Source: Morchella semilibera (lineage: Eukaryota; Ascomycota; Pezizomycetes; Pezizales; Morchellaceae). Taken from it: 64,000 nt of DNA. The position numbers and the translations under genes were made by a program. The first letter of the stretch is position 1. Every line of letters begins with the position of its first letter. The stretch covers positions 620,001 through 684,000 of the forward strand of contig WBVU01000010.1 in assembly GCA_009192285.1 (NCBI GenBank), read 5' to 3'. Below, in pieces: positions 10,820 through 21,978 of this stretch. A model generated the notes under the pieces. That model did no database searches. It was not told where the DNA came from and saw only the letters and a list, made by a program, of their open reading frames with translations.

Positions 10820-11526
10820 AGTCTCTAAAACCACATGTAAAATCTAGTGCATCCTCTAAGCATCACCGTCAAGATCTGAACTTTTGAACCCAAATCTTGT
10901 TAGACGAGTATCGTGTATAATCATCGTAGTATAGCTCTATCTTTATCTGTGTGTAGTCCCATCTCCTGAAAGTTGTCCTGTCAGAGTTTTCCTAACTCCG
11001 GGGCTTTCTTGAGATAAATGAATTCTATAATTAGAATTCTACTGGAGATCTTTACCTTATAAACTTGCAAGAACGACTTGTTTGCGAGACATAACACTAC
11101 GACCTCCTAATCTATACGGTCCTTTTGCCACAATTAAACTGAGAGTTTATTGCTCTCTAGGAGATTTTACAACCACTCAGGAAATTTTTTGTAGGAGGTC
11201 AAGACATTATAGAAGGCACACAGGCGGCCCTGGAGGTGGCAGGGGTGATATCAGCGCTCAACTAGGTACACTAAACTCAAGGATTAATATTTATTAGGAA
11301 TGACGTCTAAATGTTGATGATAGTTTACCCAGTACCCCCCCCCCCCTAATTCTTTTTAGTTCGTTGGGTTTATTGGGGAAGAAGGGAACGCCCATGGCCA
11401 GGTTTAAGTTTCTCAATATATAGTTGACTCAATCCCAGTAAAGGTTACAGGATCGGAGGGAAATGTACCTTTATATTCTTATAAGGGAGGTATCGAAGTA
11501 CGTGACTGCACCCCAAGATAAAGTTA
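10820..11526. other. Intergenic, no gene recognised
   Basis: Nothing coding is supported here; a C-run at about 11334-11347 is the only notable feature. Confidence 0.4.
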
Positions 11527-11700
11527 CAGTACCAAAAAGAGGGGTACTGGGATCACTACGGTATTCTCGTTGGTACGCTAGCATTGCGATAAGAATACGG
11601 TATTTGTACAGTACTCCCCCCCTAATGCCGATTTAATTCGGTATTTATCACTAAACTCCGTAGTCCTATGGTAGTGATTTCACCCCATTTTTTCGTACTG
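11527..11700. mobile_element. Stowaway-like MITE (CAGTAC ends, TA duplication)
   Basis: 174 bp. Left end CAGTACCAAAAAGAGGGGTA, followed by GGGATCACTACGG. Right end, reverse-complemented, CAGTACGAAAAAATGGGGTG, followed by AAATCACTACC. TA flanks both ends (11525-11526 and 11701-11702). The CAGT terminus and TA duplication fit Tc1/mariner-derived MITEs. Non-coding. Confidence 0.75.
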
Positions 11701-11702
11701 TA

Positions 11703-13521
11703 TTTATAGAGAGATTAAAGCTTTCTAGGCCTGGTTAGCCGTAAATTTATGCATAGTATACGTAGTACCTATAACGTACCATCTACATTAAGACAACGAA
11801 CCTCGAGCTCGATGTATATATATATCGCGCTCCCAGATATATGTTATCATACTGAAAACCTATCACATACTGCATAATTTATGGTAATATAAATATCTCA
11901 ATATGTAGATCGTGTTCGGTCGGGGGCGAATTCTTAGTGCTGTAAATTTCAACGGACTAACAATATATATCCAGTGACGGCGACTTAATGCACTTCAGCT
12001 GGCGCATAGCCAAACAAGAGAGAATTTTAAAGGGCCACACTTTCTAAGATTAGTGAAGTTAGGCCTGGCGTGGACAAACTTAATGGAGCATGGACAATTA
12101 CGAGTGATATATTATGATCCGATCCTTTTGGTATTTTTCCGGGGCCGGGTGTTTTCTGTAATAGCTTGCGTGTGATCGTTTCTTCCTACAAGTGATAACC
12201 TCCCTCCATGTATATAGAATCTTTTGGCGTTTCGTTGAACCGAGTATATTATATTTAGCGCTCGAGTATCAGGTGAAGCTGTTAAAAGAAATAGAGCGTT
12301 TAGTGTACGACCCCTATCTCACACATGTTTTAACTTTAGAGCGCCGAAACCATGGTACTTGGTTTTATCCATCCCTTTCTGAGAAAGTTAAGATAACATC
12401 TAAGTTAAAAATGCGGAGCATAGAGTTGCATAGTCCGTCATAACTTGGCACGGGCAACGTTTACTAAATCCCGTTGGAACATGTCCGAATGAGATTTGTG
12501 TATTTACCGCATGCTACGCTGGAGGATAAATGCCATTTAACGATCTTTGCTAAGAGGGGGCCATGGATCGCAAATTCACTCCCATCGCCCTTCGCATTAA
12601 ATGATTCGAAATCTAAAAGTTGCGGAGGTAAGTAGTTGCTAGGCACAGCCAAAAAAAATGTAAGGTAAAAACATCCAGGTGAGATTGGCCAATTACAAAT
12701 AGGGAAGGCAAGCCGTGAAAAGCAGCGATTTAAGATGTTCAACAGGGGGGTCATCTTCCATAATGTGATGGTATAGGATCATGACAGACTAGCACAACGC
12801 ATAGGAGTTCGCGAGGTGGTCTCTTCGTCGGGACTTCCAATCTTCGAAAAGTAAAGGTGTCAAATTCGGTCTTGGCAATCTAATGAAGAAGTGAGAAAGT
12901 GGACTATTCCCTTTATGGAGCTAGTGTTACATTACTTGACCCTACGTACCAGCACGAGCTGGATAGAGATTTGTGCGGACAGCTCTCACTTCCTACCCCT
13001 TCATTCACTCCCATCTCAACTCAGTAGTGTCCTTCATTCTCCCATCTCCTTGTTTTATTCTCTCTCCTCCTATTCTTGAGCAATTAATCAATTCAGCGCT
13101 TCCCTCCCGCCAATCATTCTTTGATAGCTCGGACGGGAATCTCTTTCGCTTTGCTTGTCTTCTCTCTCTATCGTCTCGCCCTGTTTGGGATTTAAATCTA
13201 TCTATCTTCGTTTGTGCGGCTTTCTATCTCTAGCTCCCACTCAATCATTTTCAACAACAGAACCAGATTTCCTCTGGTCCGTTTTGGTCCACTCAGTGCT
13301 GACCGTCCTTCACCCGGTTATTTCGCTAGTTCTGCCGCCACACCACCTCTCTACTTACACATCACCTTTCTCTTCCCCGTCTACCCCACAATCTCTCTAC
13401 CATTTAACAGATATCCGAACAACACACCCAATATTCCGGTCATTCCAGTAGCTTTTGCACAGTACAAGCAGAGCAATAAATCCCATAATCACAGGGAGGA
13501 CATAATAGTTTGATTGTCCAA
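11703..13521. other. Intergenic and promoter region of the gene at 13522
   Basis: No domain-bearing frame is seen. From about 12985 to 13480 the plus strand becomes strongly pyrimidine-rich (CTCTCTCCTCC, TTCTCTCTC), as in many filamentous-fungal promoters and 5' UTRs, consistent with transcription of the downstream gene from here. Confidence 0.45.
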
Positions 13522-14907
13522 ATGAGTTCGGTTGTGCTATCGTGGACCATATTCCTGGCCCTAGTGGGCGGCATCTATTGGTACTTTTCACCTAAGCCTG
13601 CTGCCGTTAAATCTAGTTCCAAGTTGGCCACAGAAGATAAAGGGGCCGGCAATATCTTTCTCGGCGCAAGCGGGGCGGAAAGTGCTGTAACGGGTGAAAA
13701 AAAGAAAAAGAAGAAGAAGGCTGCTCTCAGTAACACAGCCGCCAAGGAGCCCGTATCGACCGAGACTATTGTTAAGGCCGTGGAGTCTACGGATGATGAT
13801 GACGATGTCGCCCAAGAGGTAGATCAAGCCGAGCTTCTGCGCAGACTCCAGTCTCTAAAAGAGGGCAGCAATGTTGGGGGCAAGAAACCCTCCTCTGCTA
13901 GTTCCTCTACCCGCCTGGCCCCTAAGAAACAAGCTTTGGCAGCCCCAGCCTCACCTTTCGCCACAGCTTCGCAAACCTCGTCAGCGGGAGCAGACGCTGA
14001 CATCGATGAGGAAGAAGCTACTCGTCTCCCGGAAGCAGAATATTCCACCATTTCTAAACAATCACATTCCTCCGACCCAAGTGATATGCTTGAGGCTTCC
14101 ACCGGCGGCCCAGGCGTGTTGAAAATTACTTCATCAGCCCAACTCCCGAGGCCACAGAAACAGAAGACGACGGGCGCAGCCGAGCAGACTGGTATCCATG
14201 CGAGTAAAAACGCTAAAAAGAAGGAAAAGCAGAAGGCCGCGAAGGAAGCAGAGAAGGCAGAGCAAAAGGCCAGATTTGAATTGCACCGTGCGACTATGAG
14301 GGCTGCAGAATCTGCCAAGCAGAAAAGTAAACCTCAAGCTGCCGCTCCACCCCCACCTCCTGTTTGGGCTAGCGTTAACGGTCAAGCCGCCCCCGTTGCC
14401 CCCGTTGCCCCCATTGCCCCTGTAGTTCCGAATCCTAGGACAGATGGACTTCTTGATACATTTTCTACATCCTCAGCTTTGAACAAGCCCAACACAACCG
14501 ACGATTCACCTATCGACAGCGAGGATGAAAAGAAACAGATGAGGAGCACTCATCTTGACAACTCTTACTGGGAGGAAATCCCGGAGCATCTTATTGGGGG
14601 TTGGAACGAAGTTCAGAAAAAGAGTCGCAAACAGAAGAAGACGGCGACTGATGCGCAAACCGGAGATGAATCTACAGACGCTAAAAGCGGGAAGGAGAGC
14701 TTCCAGAGCAAGCCTCCAGTCAAGGCCCCCGTTAAGGCGCCTACCAAGGTTGTTAGGCAGGCTGTCCAGAAGAAAGACATCTCAACAAGTGGGAACGGAT
14801 TTCAGCTCCTGGACAGCAGCAGTACAACAAGTGACACCAAGAATTCAAGTTCAGACTGGGCAGAGATTGATGATTCCGACAACTGGGCGGTTCATCCCGA
14901 GGAATAA
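13522..14907 (+). CDS. Single-pass membrane-anchored, Lys-rich, mostly disordered protein of unknown function
   Basis: A single exon of 461 residues. The ATG at 13522 is chosen over the near-cognate codon at 13510 because a transmembrane segment follows at once (VVLSWTIFLALVGGIYWYF, residues about 4-22), suggesting a signal anchor with a cytosolic tail. Then come a run of seven lysines, an acidic patch (DDDDD), a long low-complexity Ala/Ser/Pro region, a charged KKKEKQKAAKEAEKAEQKAR helix, a Pro-rich stretch and VAP repeats (APVAPVAPIAP). The C-terminus carries two Trp-containing blocks: SYWEEIPEHLIGGWNEVQKK, and SSDWAEIDDSDNWAVHPEE at the very end. I do not recognise the family. An ER-membrane protein with an adaptor-like tail is a guess. 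Pyrimidine-rich sequence upstream looks like its promoter. Confidence 0.8.
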   Translation: MSSVVLSWTIFLALVGGIYWYFSPKPAAVKSSSKLATEDKGAGNIFLGASGAESAVTGEKKKKKKKAALSNTAAKEPVSTETIVKAVESTDDDDDVAQEVDQAELLRRLQSLKEGSNVGGKKPSSASSSTRLAPKKQALAAPASPFATASQTSSAGADADIDEEEATRLPEAEYSTISKQSHSSDPSDMLEASTGGPGVLKITSSAQLPRPQKQKTTGAAEQTGIHASKNAKKKEKQKAAKEAEKAEQKARFELHRATMRAAESAKQKSKPQAAAPPPPPVWASVNGQAAPVAPVAPIAPVVPNPRTDGLLDTFSTSSALNKPNTTDDSPIDSEDEKKQMRSTHLDNSYWEEIPEHLIGGWNEVQKKSRKQKKTATDAQTGDESTDAKSGKESFQSKPPVKAPVKAPTKVVRQAVQKKDISTSGNGFQLLDSSSTTSDTKNSSSDWAEIDDSDNWAVHPEE

Positions 14908-16613
14908 AATCTGGATTCGATGAACCTTTTCAAATGTTTCTAATGGCTGTTCGATTTTTTTTTTTCGGTCAAAAATTTGGGTTGGGGATTTCCACCATAT
15001 GCATTTCTTACAGTCACTCTGGAAGTTTTTTTGTTACTTTCCTTCATCAATGGGTCAGGGTAGGGACGTTTGGACGGGTTACCCCTATTATTTAAAAGCG
15101 GAGCACTGCGAATTATGTCTGTAACTGGCTGTGCTTCGATCCTCTGATCAATATTTCATTCTTGAACTTGTTGGGATCTGATGTTCAGCCCTTTTTATTG
15201 TTGATTTTTCTCTCTCAAATTTAACTCTTCATACGGAGATTCGAGAAAGAACTCATATAGAGTTCAGCGGTTGGGCGTGAAAAAGGGTGTCAAGTTTCGG
15301 CAGATAAACCAAGTATTACGCATATAACCCTTTTGTAGCATTTTCTACCAATTATTGCCGAGCTCAATCCAGTCCAAATACTAGGTCCTAGTTTGCGACG
15401 AGACTTAACGTCAAGTACCTTCCTCTCAATGCAATGATGGTTATACATATGCAGTTCAAGATGCTCATCATTAAGTATATGGATACAAGCGGGGGCCTTA
15501 ATTGGCTTCACGGAAAAACTGCAGGGACAACTGCAGGAACTCTAGATAACAAACCTGAGCTTCCTGTGATTGGGGTGTTAGTGTGGCCCTAACCCTATCG
15601 TCACTGTAACGAGTAAAGTGGCTGTAATTATAATAATCATGAACCCGCTGGAAGTCATAAGTTATGTACTGATGTACTCTACAGCTTATAGCCTGGGGGT
15701 ATAATGATAAGTTAGGGCCGGAGAGGCTTACTGACAGGTATCTACCTCCGTGCCCCCTGCTACCTTCTCCGAGTACGTCCAATGAGGCTGAACCACTTTA
15801 AGCTCTTAAAATAGCTCTGACGAGTGCTAGTGGTTAGGGAGTTGACCGGCGGGCATCGCAAATGCACTTTCCCCTCTACTGAGGGCTAAGTCTAGAGCCC
15901 GAGAGCACAATACACAATGAAATCTCGGTTTTGAAGGGTGTTTGTGTTGGAGTGCCTAGTTGCTGCGTGAAGCGTCAAAGAATCGAATCGTTAAGGAATA
16001 TTCAGTGTGTGCAGATACATCAATGATGTAGGTATCAACAAAATAAAATCTGTCAGATACATGTACTTTCCCCCATAAATTCAATTTTTGTAAAGCCACA
16101 TAGGCCTATCAATTATGGGGTGGTACCTCATTCAATCCAAAGCGGCGGTGTTAAATACAACTGACCGGTGGTTCTGCTACAAAGGGATGGGTTGGTCGTC
16201 CGTACAGTTCTGACCACCTTGCCTCTGAGCCCTAGCGGTCATCTCTGTCTAAGAAAGGCCTCCTTCCCACGTTCACTCACTCACTCCCATCCTCACACCC
16301 CCCCTTCATTTCTTTCCTGCTTTCCCCTTCTCTTGATAAAGCCATTTACCTCCCCGCTTCCCGTATAACCCATACTACTACTACTATTACATTTTCGCTT
16401 GCTCGAGCTGCTCTCGGGAATCATTCTTTCAAGCCTTAGTGCCGATCTTCTGGTTTTTCCAACTTATCTGTCTGGCTGGAACCCAACCTTTATCACCGCC
16501 CCTTCGTTCTCATTTTAGTAGAGAAATAAAACGAACAATAATCGTCTCCTAAAGCCACTACTACTACCGCTTTCGCTCTGCCATCTGTTTAGCAACCGAG
16601 GACATAAACAACA
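14908..16613. other. Intergenic and promoter region of SURF4
   Basis: Probably the 3' UTR of the preceding gene and, from about 16260, the pyrimidine-rich promoter and 5' UTR of the SURF4 gene. No supported gene lies between. Confidence 0.45.
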
Positions 16614-17821
16614 ATGGCACAAATTCGAGGCACAGCGGGTTATCACTTAGGGCCGGATCATAGGCCATTCGGAGGACCTTCACACTCGGCAGCTACATCT
16701 GACCCTTCACCTCTCGATGCAATTCGCCAGCAGACAAGCAAGATTGAAGACATGCTGGATACTATTGCGGAACCTGTTAAACCGTGAGTTTCCCAGCCAG
16801 CGGGGATGTTATCAAATGTCAAGTGCTATGAGTATTGATGGAAGCACTATAGGTATCTTCCGGCAATCGGGCGATTTCTAATTGTGGTGACATTTCTTGA
16901 GGATGCGGTTAGAATAGTAACCCAATGGGGCGACCAGCTCCAGTATCTTCGTGATTACAGGAATAGTTCGTGCACCCTGTTTCCCTTCCAGTCCTGAAAA
17001 GGACACATGTTCTCAAGTCTCCGTTTGCGGCATCCACCTAACACGTGACAACTCATAGTACCTTGGGGCCTCACGCATACATTTCTTTTTCTCAATGTGG
17101 TTGCAATGTTGGCTTGCTCTTCCCTGGTTATTGCCCGGCGTCATTCAGAATATGCTGTCGGTGGTCTCCTCGCCGTTGTCGTAACCCAGGCACTTGGATA
17201 TGGACTCATTTTTGACCTGAACTTTTTCCTTCGCAATCTTTCCGTCATGGGTGGTCTCCTCATGGTCCTTTCCGACTCATGGAACCGAAAGCGGTTCGCA
17301 TTTGCAGGTCTTCCCCAGATTGACGAGAAAGATCGCAAGATGTATTTTCAGCTTGCTGGAAGAGTTCTTCTCATCTTCTTGTTTATTGGGTTTGTTTTCT
17401 CTGGTGAATGGAGTATTACGAGGGTGATTGTTAGTATGCTTGGGTTTGTTGCTTGCGTCATGGTTGTGGTCGGATTCAAGGCAAAGCTCAGTGCTGTCTT
17501 GTTGGTGGTAATTTTGAGCATCTTCAACCTGTTGATCAACAATTTCTGGACTGTGAGTATTCTTTCCAGTTTGGGGGTTTTCTTTCTGTGTATAATGGGT
17601 GCTTATCAAACGCGAATACAGCTTCACCCCCACCACCCGCACAGGGATTTTGCCAAATACGACTTTTTTCAGATTTTGTCCATTGTGTGAGTGTTCCATC
17701 TCACCCACGCTAGCTCCTACGAGAGAAGATGAAGCTAACAAACCAAAGTGGCGGTCTTGTTCTTCTTGTCAACATGGGACCTGGACAATTCAGTGTCGAC
17801 GAGAAAAAGAAGGTTTACTAG
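16614..17821 (+). CDS. SURF4/Erv29-family ER-Golgi cargo receptor
   Basis: Erv29/SURF4 is a polytopic receptor that loads soluble secretory cargo into COPII vesicles and cycles between ER and Golgi. Five exons (16614-16783, 16853-16965, 17059-17552, 17622-17686, 17749-17821) total 915 nt, giving 304 residues. Introns are 16784-16852, 16966-17058, 17553-17621 and 17687-17748. Family features are PLDAIRQQTSKIEDMLDTIA in the N-terminal cytosolic part, FLEDAVRIVTQWGDQLQYL, PWGLTH at the exon 3 start, ALGYGLIFDLNFFLRNLSVM, and the C-terminal DFAKYDFFQ followed by GPGQFSVDEKKKVY. The last four residues, KKVY, form a dilysine COPI retrieval signal, as expected. Several hydrophobic segments span exons 2-5. 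Reading frame and homology continue across every junction. It is the last host gene before the repeat-rich half. Confidence 0.95.
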
Positions 17822-18398
17822 TTCGCAGGCGAAAAGTCATGCATCTTCTTTGTTGTAGGAAGATGCGCCGTGTTATAAAAGGACATGTAGGGGGAAATGC
17901 AATGAACGATGATACGATTTCGGGACACCCTGAGTAGTAAAGGCGGGGAGAGTTTGTAAAGTCAATTCGCACTAATCATGGACTAAAACTGTTGATGCGA
18001 GCTGAATGATGGGGGTAAAAAAGTATTTCCTGTGTGAGTGCATGTCAATGTGCTAAGTATTGTTTTCTTTTCTTCACGCGGGGTTTGTGTTCCTGATCGT
18101 ATGTGGTATTCTTGACGATACGGGGAAACAGTGTAGTTATAAATAGGGGAGTATAATGAGAAGAACACAACGTGCAGAGTAACCATTCCAGTGTCAAGTG
18201 ATACATTTGCCAGACACATTAACTTCATGAATTATCACTCGGTGTATGCTATCAGGCTAAATGTAAAGTGAAACGAGCCCCACATGCTTCCGACCGTGTC
18301 CAAGCGCCAAGAAACTGGGTGATTTCCTATGACTGGTGGCCTTGAGGGTACGGGGAGAGCTCAAGCGGGCATTGGAGCGGAAGAGTTTGGGTGAGTGC
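17822..18398. other. 3' flank of SURF4 up to the transposon
   Basis: No gene is supported; it probably includes the SURF4 3' UTR and the sequence into which the piggyBac-like element inserted. Confidence 0.4.
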
Positions 18399-18444
18399 TA
18401 TCCCTTCGCCTGGCGAAAATTGCTGCCCATTTTGAGTGGGGGCC
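18399..18444 (+). repeat. Left terminal inverted repeat of the piggyBac-like element
   Basis: Pairs with 21202-21243. It starts TATCCCTTCGCC and ends GTGGGGGCC, with a 4-base insertion relative to the right copy. Confidence 0.88.
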
Positions 18445-18539
18445 AAGAGTACTCGTTCAGGTCTGGCTGGATGATCTGTGTATCATCAGCATCGCGTAGA
18501 GCCGTGAAGCAAACATTCTATGCAACAGAGATATTAGCG

Positions 18540-21141
18540 ATGTCAGACTTTGAAGATCCGGACTTTGAACAGGAGGGGAGCGGGGAATACCAAGGAAGAG
18601 AGGAAGAAGAGATTTCAGATTGCGATAGTTTGTGTTTAGACGAAGATATAGGGCCAGTTGGAGAACCACCAGCAATATTTGGACGCGCCCGGGACCTTGA
18701 AATGGATGGGTATTTAGACTCTGCCGATACATTGTCAGAAACATCAACAACCTCATATGTGCCTCCTTCTGTTGATAATACACCGGACTTTGAACCATTG
18801 CGGACATCTTTTCAACCTCATATTGCGTGTTCTCAGTCACTTCCATCAACTCTTCGGTTGGATAGTCCACTGGAATTCTTCAAACTCTTCGTTTCTGATG
18901 AAGCTTTTGATATTTTTGCTGCCAATACAAATGCATATGCAATATCAAAGGGTGCGGGAGTGAAGGGGAGACCTTGGCACCCTACTACAGGAAAGGAATT
19001 AATGGTTTGGTTTGGTATATTGATTTTCATGGGTCTGGTAAAGCTTGCAAGTGTGGATTTGTATTGGCGCAAGGACGGACAGTGCACCTTTACTCCCATG
19101 TCGCATATGAGTCTTAAACGGTTTCAGCAACTAAAGCGGTATTTCCACTTGTCAGCACCGATTACAGATCAAAGAGAAGCCAAAAAAACACCGTGGTACG
19201 CCAAAATTGAACCTTTTGGACGCGTTCTTCGGGAGTCTTCACACAAGTACCTATTACCTGCCACTGAAGTTTCTATTGATGAGATGATGGTACGGTTTAC
19301 TGGCCACTGCAGTCATACAATTAAGATGAAGAATAAGCCCATCAAGCAGGGATACAAGTTATTTGCACTCTGTTAGCGTGGTTTCACTTATTCTTTTCTT
19401 TATTATTCACGCACTAGAAAAATAGGTGGAGTGGTGAAAATAGCAGATCATTCTTTGACATCTTCTGCTGTCATTCATCTCGCACTTACGCTACCCTATA
19501 CGACTCATCGATTTGATATCATGATCTATATGGACAATTACTTTACGAATATTCCGCTCTTTGCCTATCTACGTTCAATTGGTATAGGAGCTTGTGGCAC
19601 CACCCGGCAAAAATCGAAACGATTCCCGCTTTCTTTTACCAAAAAGAAGATATCAAAAGGAACTCGTTCAGTATGGAACACAATGGAGGGTGAAGTTGTA
19701 GATAATGTATTGGCATTGATCTGGATGGATAACAACTACGTCCTACTCCTTACAACAATTCACCAAGTTAAAGGCTTATCCAATTATGTACTTCGTCTCC
19801 GCCGACGCTCTTGAATAACAAGTACCAATGCTAGAGTAGTACGACCAGTCTTTGGAGATCAACATACCAGTCAGCTATTAATTCCAGTTGTAATTAACAT
19901 GTACAACTACTTTATGGGTAGCGTTGATATAGCTGTGACGGAGTAACGCGACGCAAAGAAGAAGATGACAATGATGACGCACTGGCAGAAGGACTCGAGG
20001 AGCACAACTCGGCGACGAGGAGACCGACGAAGACAAAGATAGCACCGGCCAGGCACAAGCACAGGCACCGGCGAAGGTAAAGGCAAGAGCAAGGGCACAA
20101 GGCAGAGAAAGTAAGGACCAGATGTACCTCAACGAGAACGATGAGAAGTACTATGGGTTTCCTCTCGTCAGAGGATCGAGTATTTGGTACGAGAGGCTAT
20201 GGCTTAGAAATAGGAGTGGATTCCTATGTACTAAGATAACAGGAAGACGAGACAGAGAGAAAAGAAAGAAAGAACTAAGGAAAACATCTATCCCCGCTAT
20301 TTAACACACCCCCTCTACTAGTCCGCTATGACTCACACTTTCACTTGTAGAATCCCATAGAAACTCGTCGCTACCACACCTCGTAATCCTCCCCACCATC
20401 TCCGCTATTCTACATTACCAATCCATCACGCCATCGAACTTCCTAGAATCCAATGACGACAACCTCCACCTCACGTTCCCCACCCCCGCTTAACATTACT
20501 CTAACAACCGCAACCATACATCGCCTACCGGACTGTGGGACAGATGCCAAGACGCCGGGACAATAGCAGATCAGCGAAGAAGTTATTGGCCGACACAGCT
20601 CACAGTATGTCGTAATTGGTTACTACTGTTTTTTTGGTGCTTGGATACAACCGTAGTAAATGCTTTCCTGTTATATCGAACAGCAAATATTACGGTTGGG
20701 GGACAGTTGGCTAAAGACCTACTTAATCATCGTCAATTCAGAGAACGGCCCTACCAAGAGCTTATTCTTGCAGGCACAACCCACTCGGTCCTGAATGATG
20801 AAAGCGTACTTATGTCAAGTTCTCTTCAATTAACTACACCAATCAGACGGCTACATAGCTCAAAGTCATTACCCTCATTTCGACTTAGTCCCGGCAACCA
20901 TGAAAAAGTCAAACTTGCTGTCAACTTTGAGTGTTGTGGTTACTGTGCATATTGTCTATGGAAGCGGAAGCAACGGGAATTTGGAACAATTCTTAGTGAG
21001 AACCAACAGGAAGGATCAGGTAGTAGACAGAAGGGATCATCTATTGGGACAGGGAAAAGGCCAACTCAGACTCGTACTTATTGCATTCTCTGTAAAACTT
21101 TCCTTTGTGATCGCTGCTTTGATATATATCATAAAAAATAA
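18540..21141 (+). pseudogene. piggyBac transposase (DDE_Tnp_1_7), inactive
   Basis: PiggyBac transposases cut and paste DNA with a DDD triad. The likely start is the ATG at 18540 (MSDFEDPDFEQEG), giving the acidic N-terminus usual in the family. The catalytic core reads FFKLFVSDEAFDIFAANTN, then the first Asp region SIDEMMVRFTGH, KPIKQGYKLFALC, the second Asp region IYMDNYFTNIPLFAYL, and the third, NYFMGSVDIA. The C-terminal cysteine-rich domain follows: FECCGYCAYCLWKRKQ and TRTYCILCKTFLCDRCF, ending IYHKK at 21141. The frame is continuous apart from a TAG at 19374-19376, a TGA at 19812-19814 and the solo LTR at 19934-20562. That LTR entered two codons after the third catalytic aspartate; the frame resumes directly after its duplication. 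One TGA could derive from CGA. The gene is clearly dead. Confidence 0.9.
19934..20562 (-). repeat. Solo LTR, family A (copy 1), inside piggyBac transposase
   Basis: 629 bp, TG...CA ends, in reverse orientation relative to the family sense (sense begins TGTCCCGGCGTCTTGGCA and ends ACTCCGTCACA). It has a perfect 5-bp target duplication ATAGC at 19929-19933 and 20563-20567. Like other family A copies it carries a hexanucleotide (TTTGCC-type) repeat. It is an LTR-retrotransposon relic left by LTR-LTR recombination. Confidence 0.93.
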
Positions 21142-21201
21142 ACTGAACGTTCAATCATTGGTTTAAAGTCCATATTATTCAGTCCGCGCCACCATACTTT
21201 C

Positions 21202-21243
21202 GGCCCCCACGCAAAATGGGCAGCATCGCCAGGCGAAGGGATA
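21202..21243 (-). repeat. Right terminal inverted repeat of the piggyBac-like element
   Basis: Reverse complement of the left terminus (18399-18444), one substitution (GAG/GCG) aside from the length difference. Confidence 0.88.
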
Positions 21244-21327
21244 ACTACAGGAATAACTTAATGAATATGCGTATTGCTAAACTAGTCCATTGATCCTAAG
21301 ATCTTCAGTTACCTAGATCTTTCTATT

Positions 21328-21973
21328 TGTCCCGGTGTCTTGGCATTTGTCCCGACAGTTCGGTAGGCGATGTACGGTTGTGCCAGTGGTTGTTAGGGTA
21401 ATGTTAAGCGAGAGTGGGGAGTGCGAGGTGGAGGTTGTCGTCATTGGGTTCTGGGAGGTTCGATGGCGTGATGGATTGGTAATGTAGAATAGCGAAGATG
21501 GTGGGGAGGATTACGAGGTGTGGTAGCGACGGTTTTCTATGAGGTTCTATGAGCGAAAGTGTGAGTCATAGCGGACTAGTGGAGGAGGTGTGTTAAATAG
21601 CGGGGATAGATGTTTTCCTTAGTTCTTTCTTTCTTTTCTCTCTGTCTCGTCTTCCTGTTATCTCGGTATATAGGAATCTACTCCTATTTCCAAGCCATAG
21701 CCTCTCGTACCAAAAACTCTGTCCTCCTAAGAACTTGAAGAGGAAACCCATAGCACCTATCATCGTTCTCGTTGAGGTCCATTCGGTCCTCACTTTCTCT
21801 GCCCTGCACCCTTGTACCCTTGCCCTTGCCTTTGCCTTTGCCGGTGCCCGTGCTTGTGCCTGCTCGGTGTTGCTGCTGTCTTCGTCAGTCTCCTCGTCGC
21901 GTAGACTGTGCTCCTCGAGCCTATCTGCGTCATCATTGTCATCTTCTTCTTTGTGTCGGTTCACTCTGTCACA
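21328..21973 (+). repeat. Solo LTR, family A (copy 2)
   Basis: 646 bp in sense orientation, 85 bp beyond the piggyBac end, with a perfect 5-bp duplication CTATT at 21323-21327 and 21974-21978. Together with copy 1 it forms a pair of inverted family A LTRs about 0.8 kb apart. Confidence 0.92.
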
Positions 21974-21978
21974 CTATT

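Larger units (their letters stand above)
18399..21243 (+). mobile_element. piggyBac-like DNA transposon, split by a solo LTR
   Basis: Terminal inverted repeats lie at 18399-18444 and 21202-21243. Both begin TATCCCTTCGCCTGGCGA and continue TGCTGCCCATTTT, ending GTGGGGGCC; the left copy has four extra bases. Without the inserted LTR and its 5-bp duplication the element is about 2.2 kb, a normal size for piggyBac. The only gene inside is the transposase. A clean TTAA duplication is not visible at the ends: the flanking bases are GCTA/T on the left and ATAA on the right, so the duplication has decayed or the element uses a different target. Confidence 0.88.

Noticed and set aside
13824-14318. 164-codon minus-strand frame opposite the 13522 gene
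   Set aside because: Antisense shadow of the Ala/Ser/Lys-rich coding sequence.
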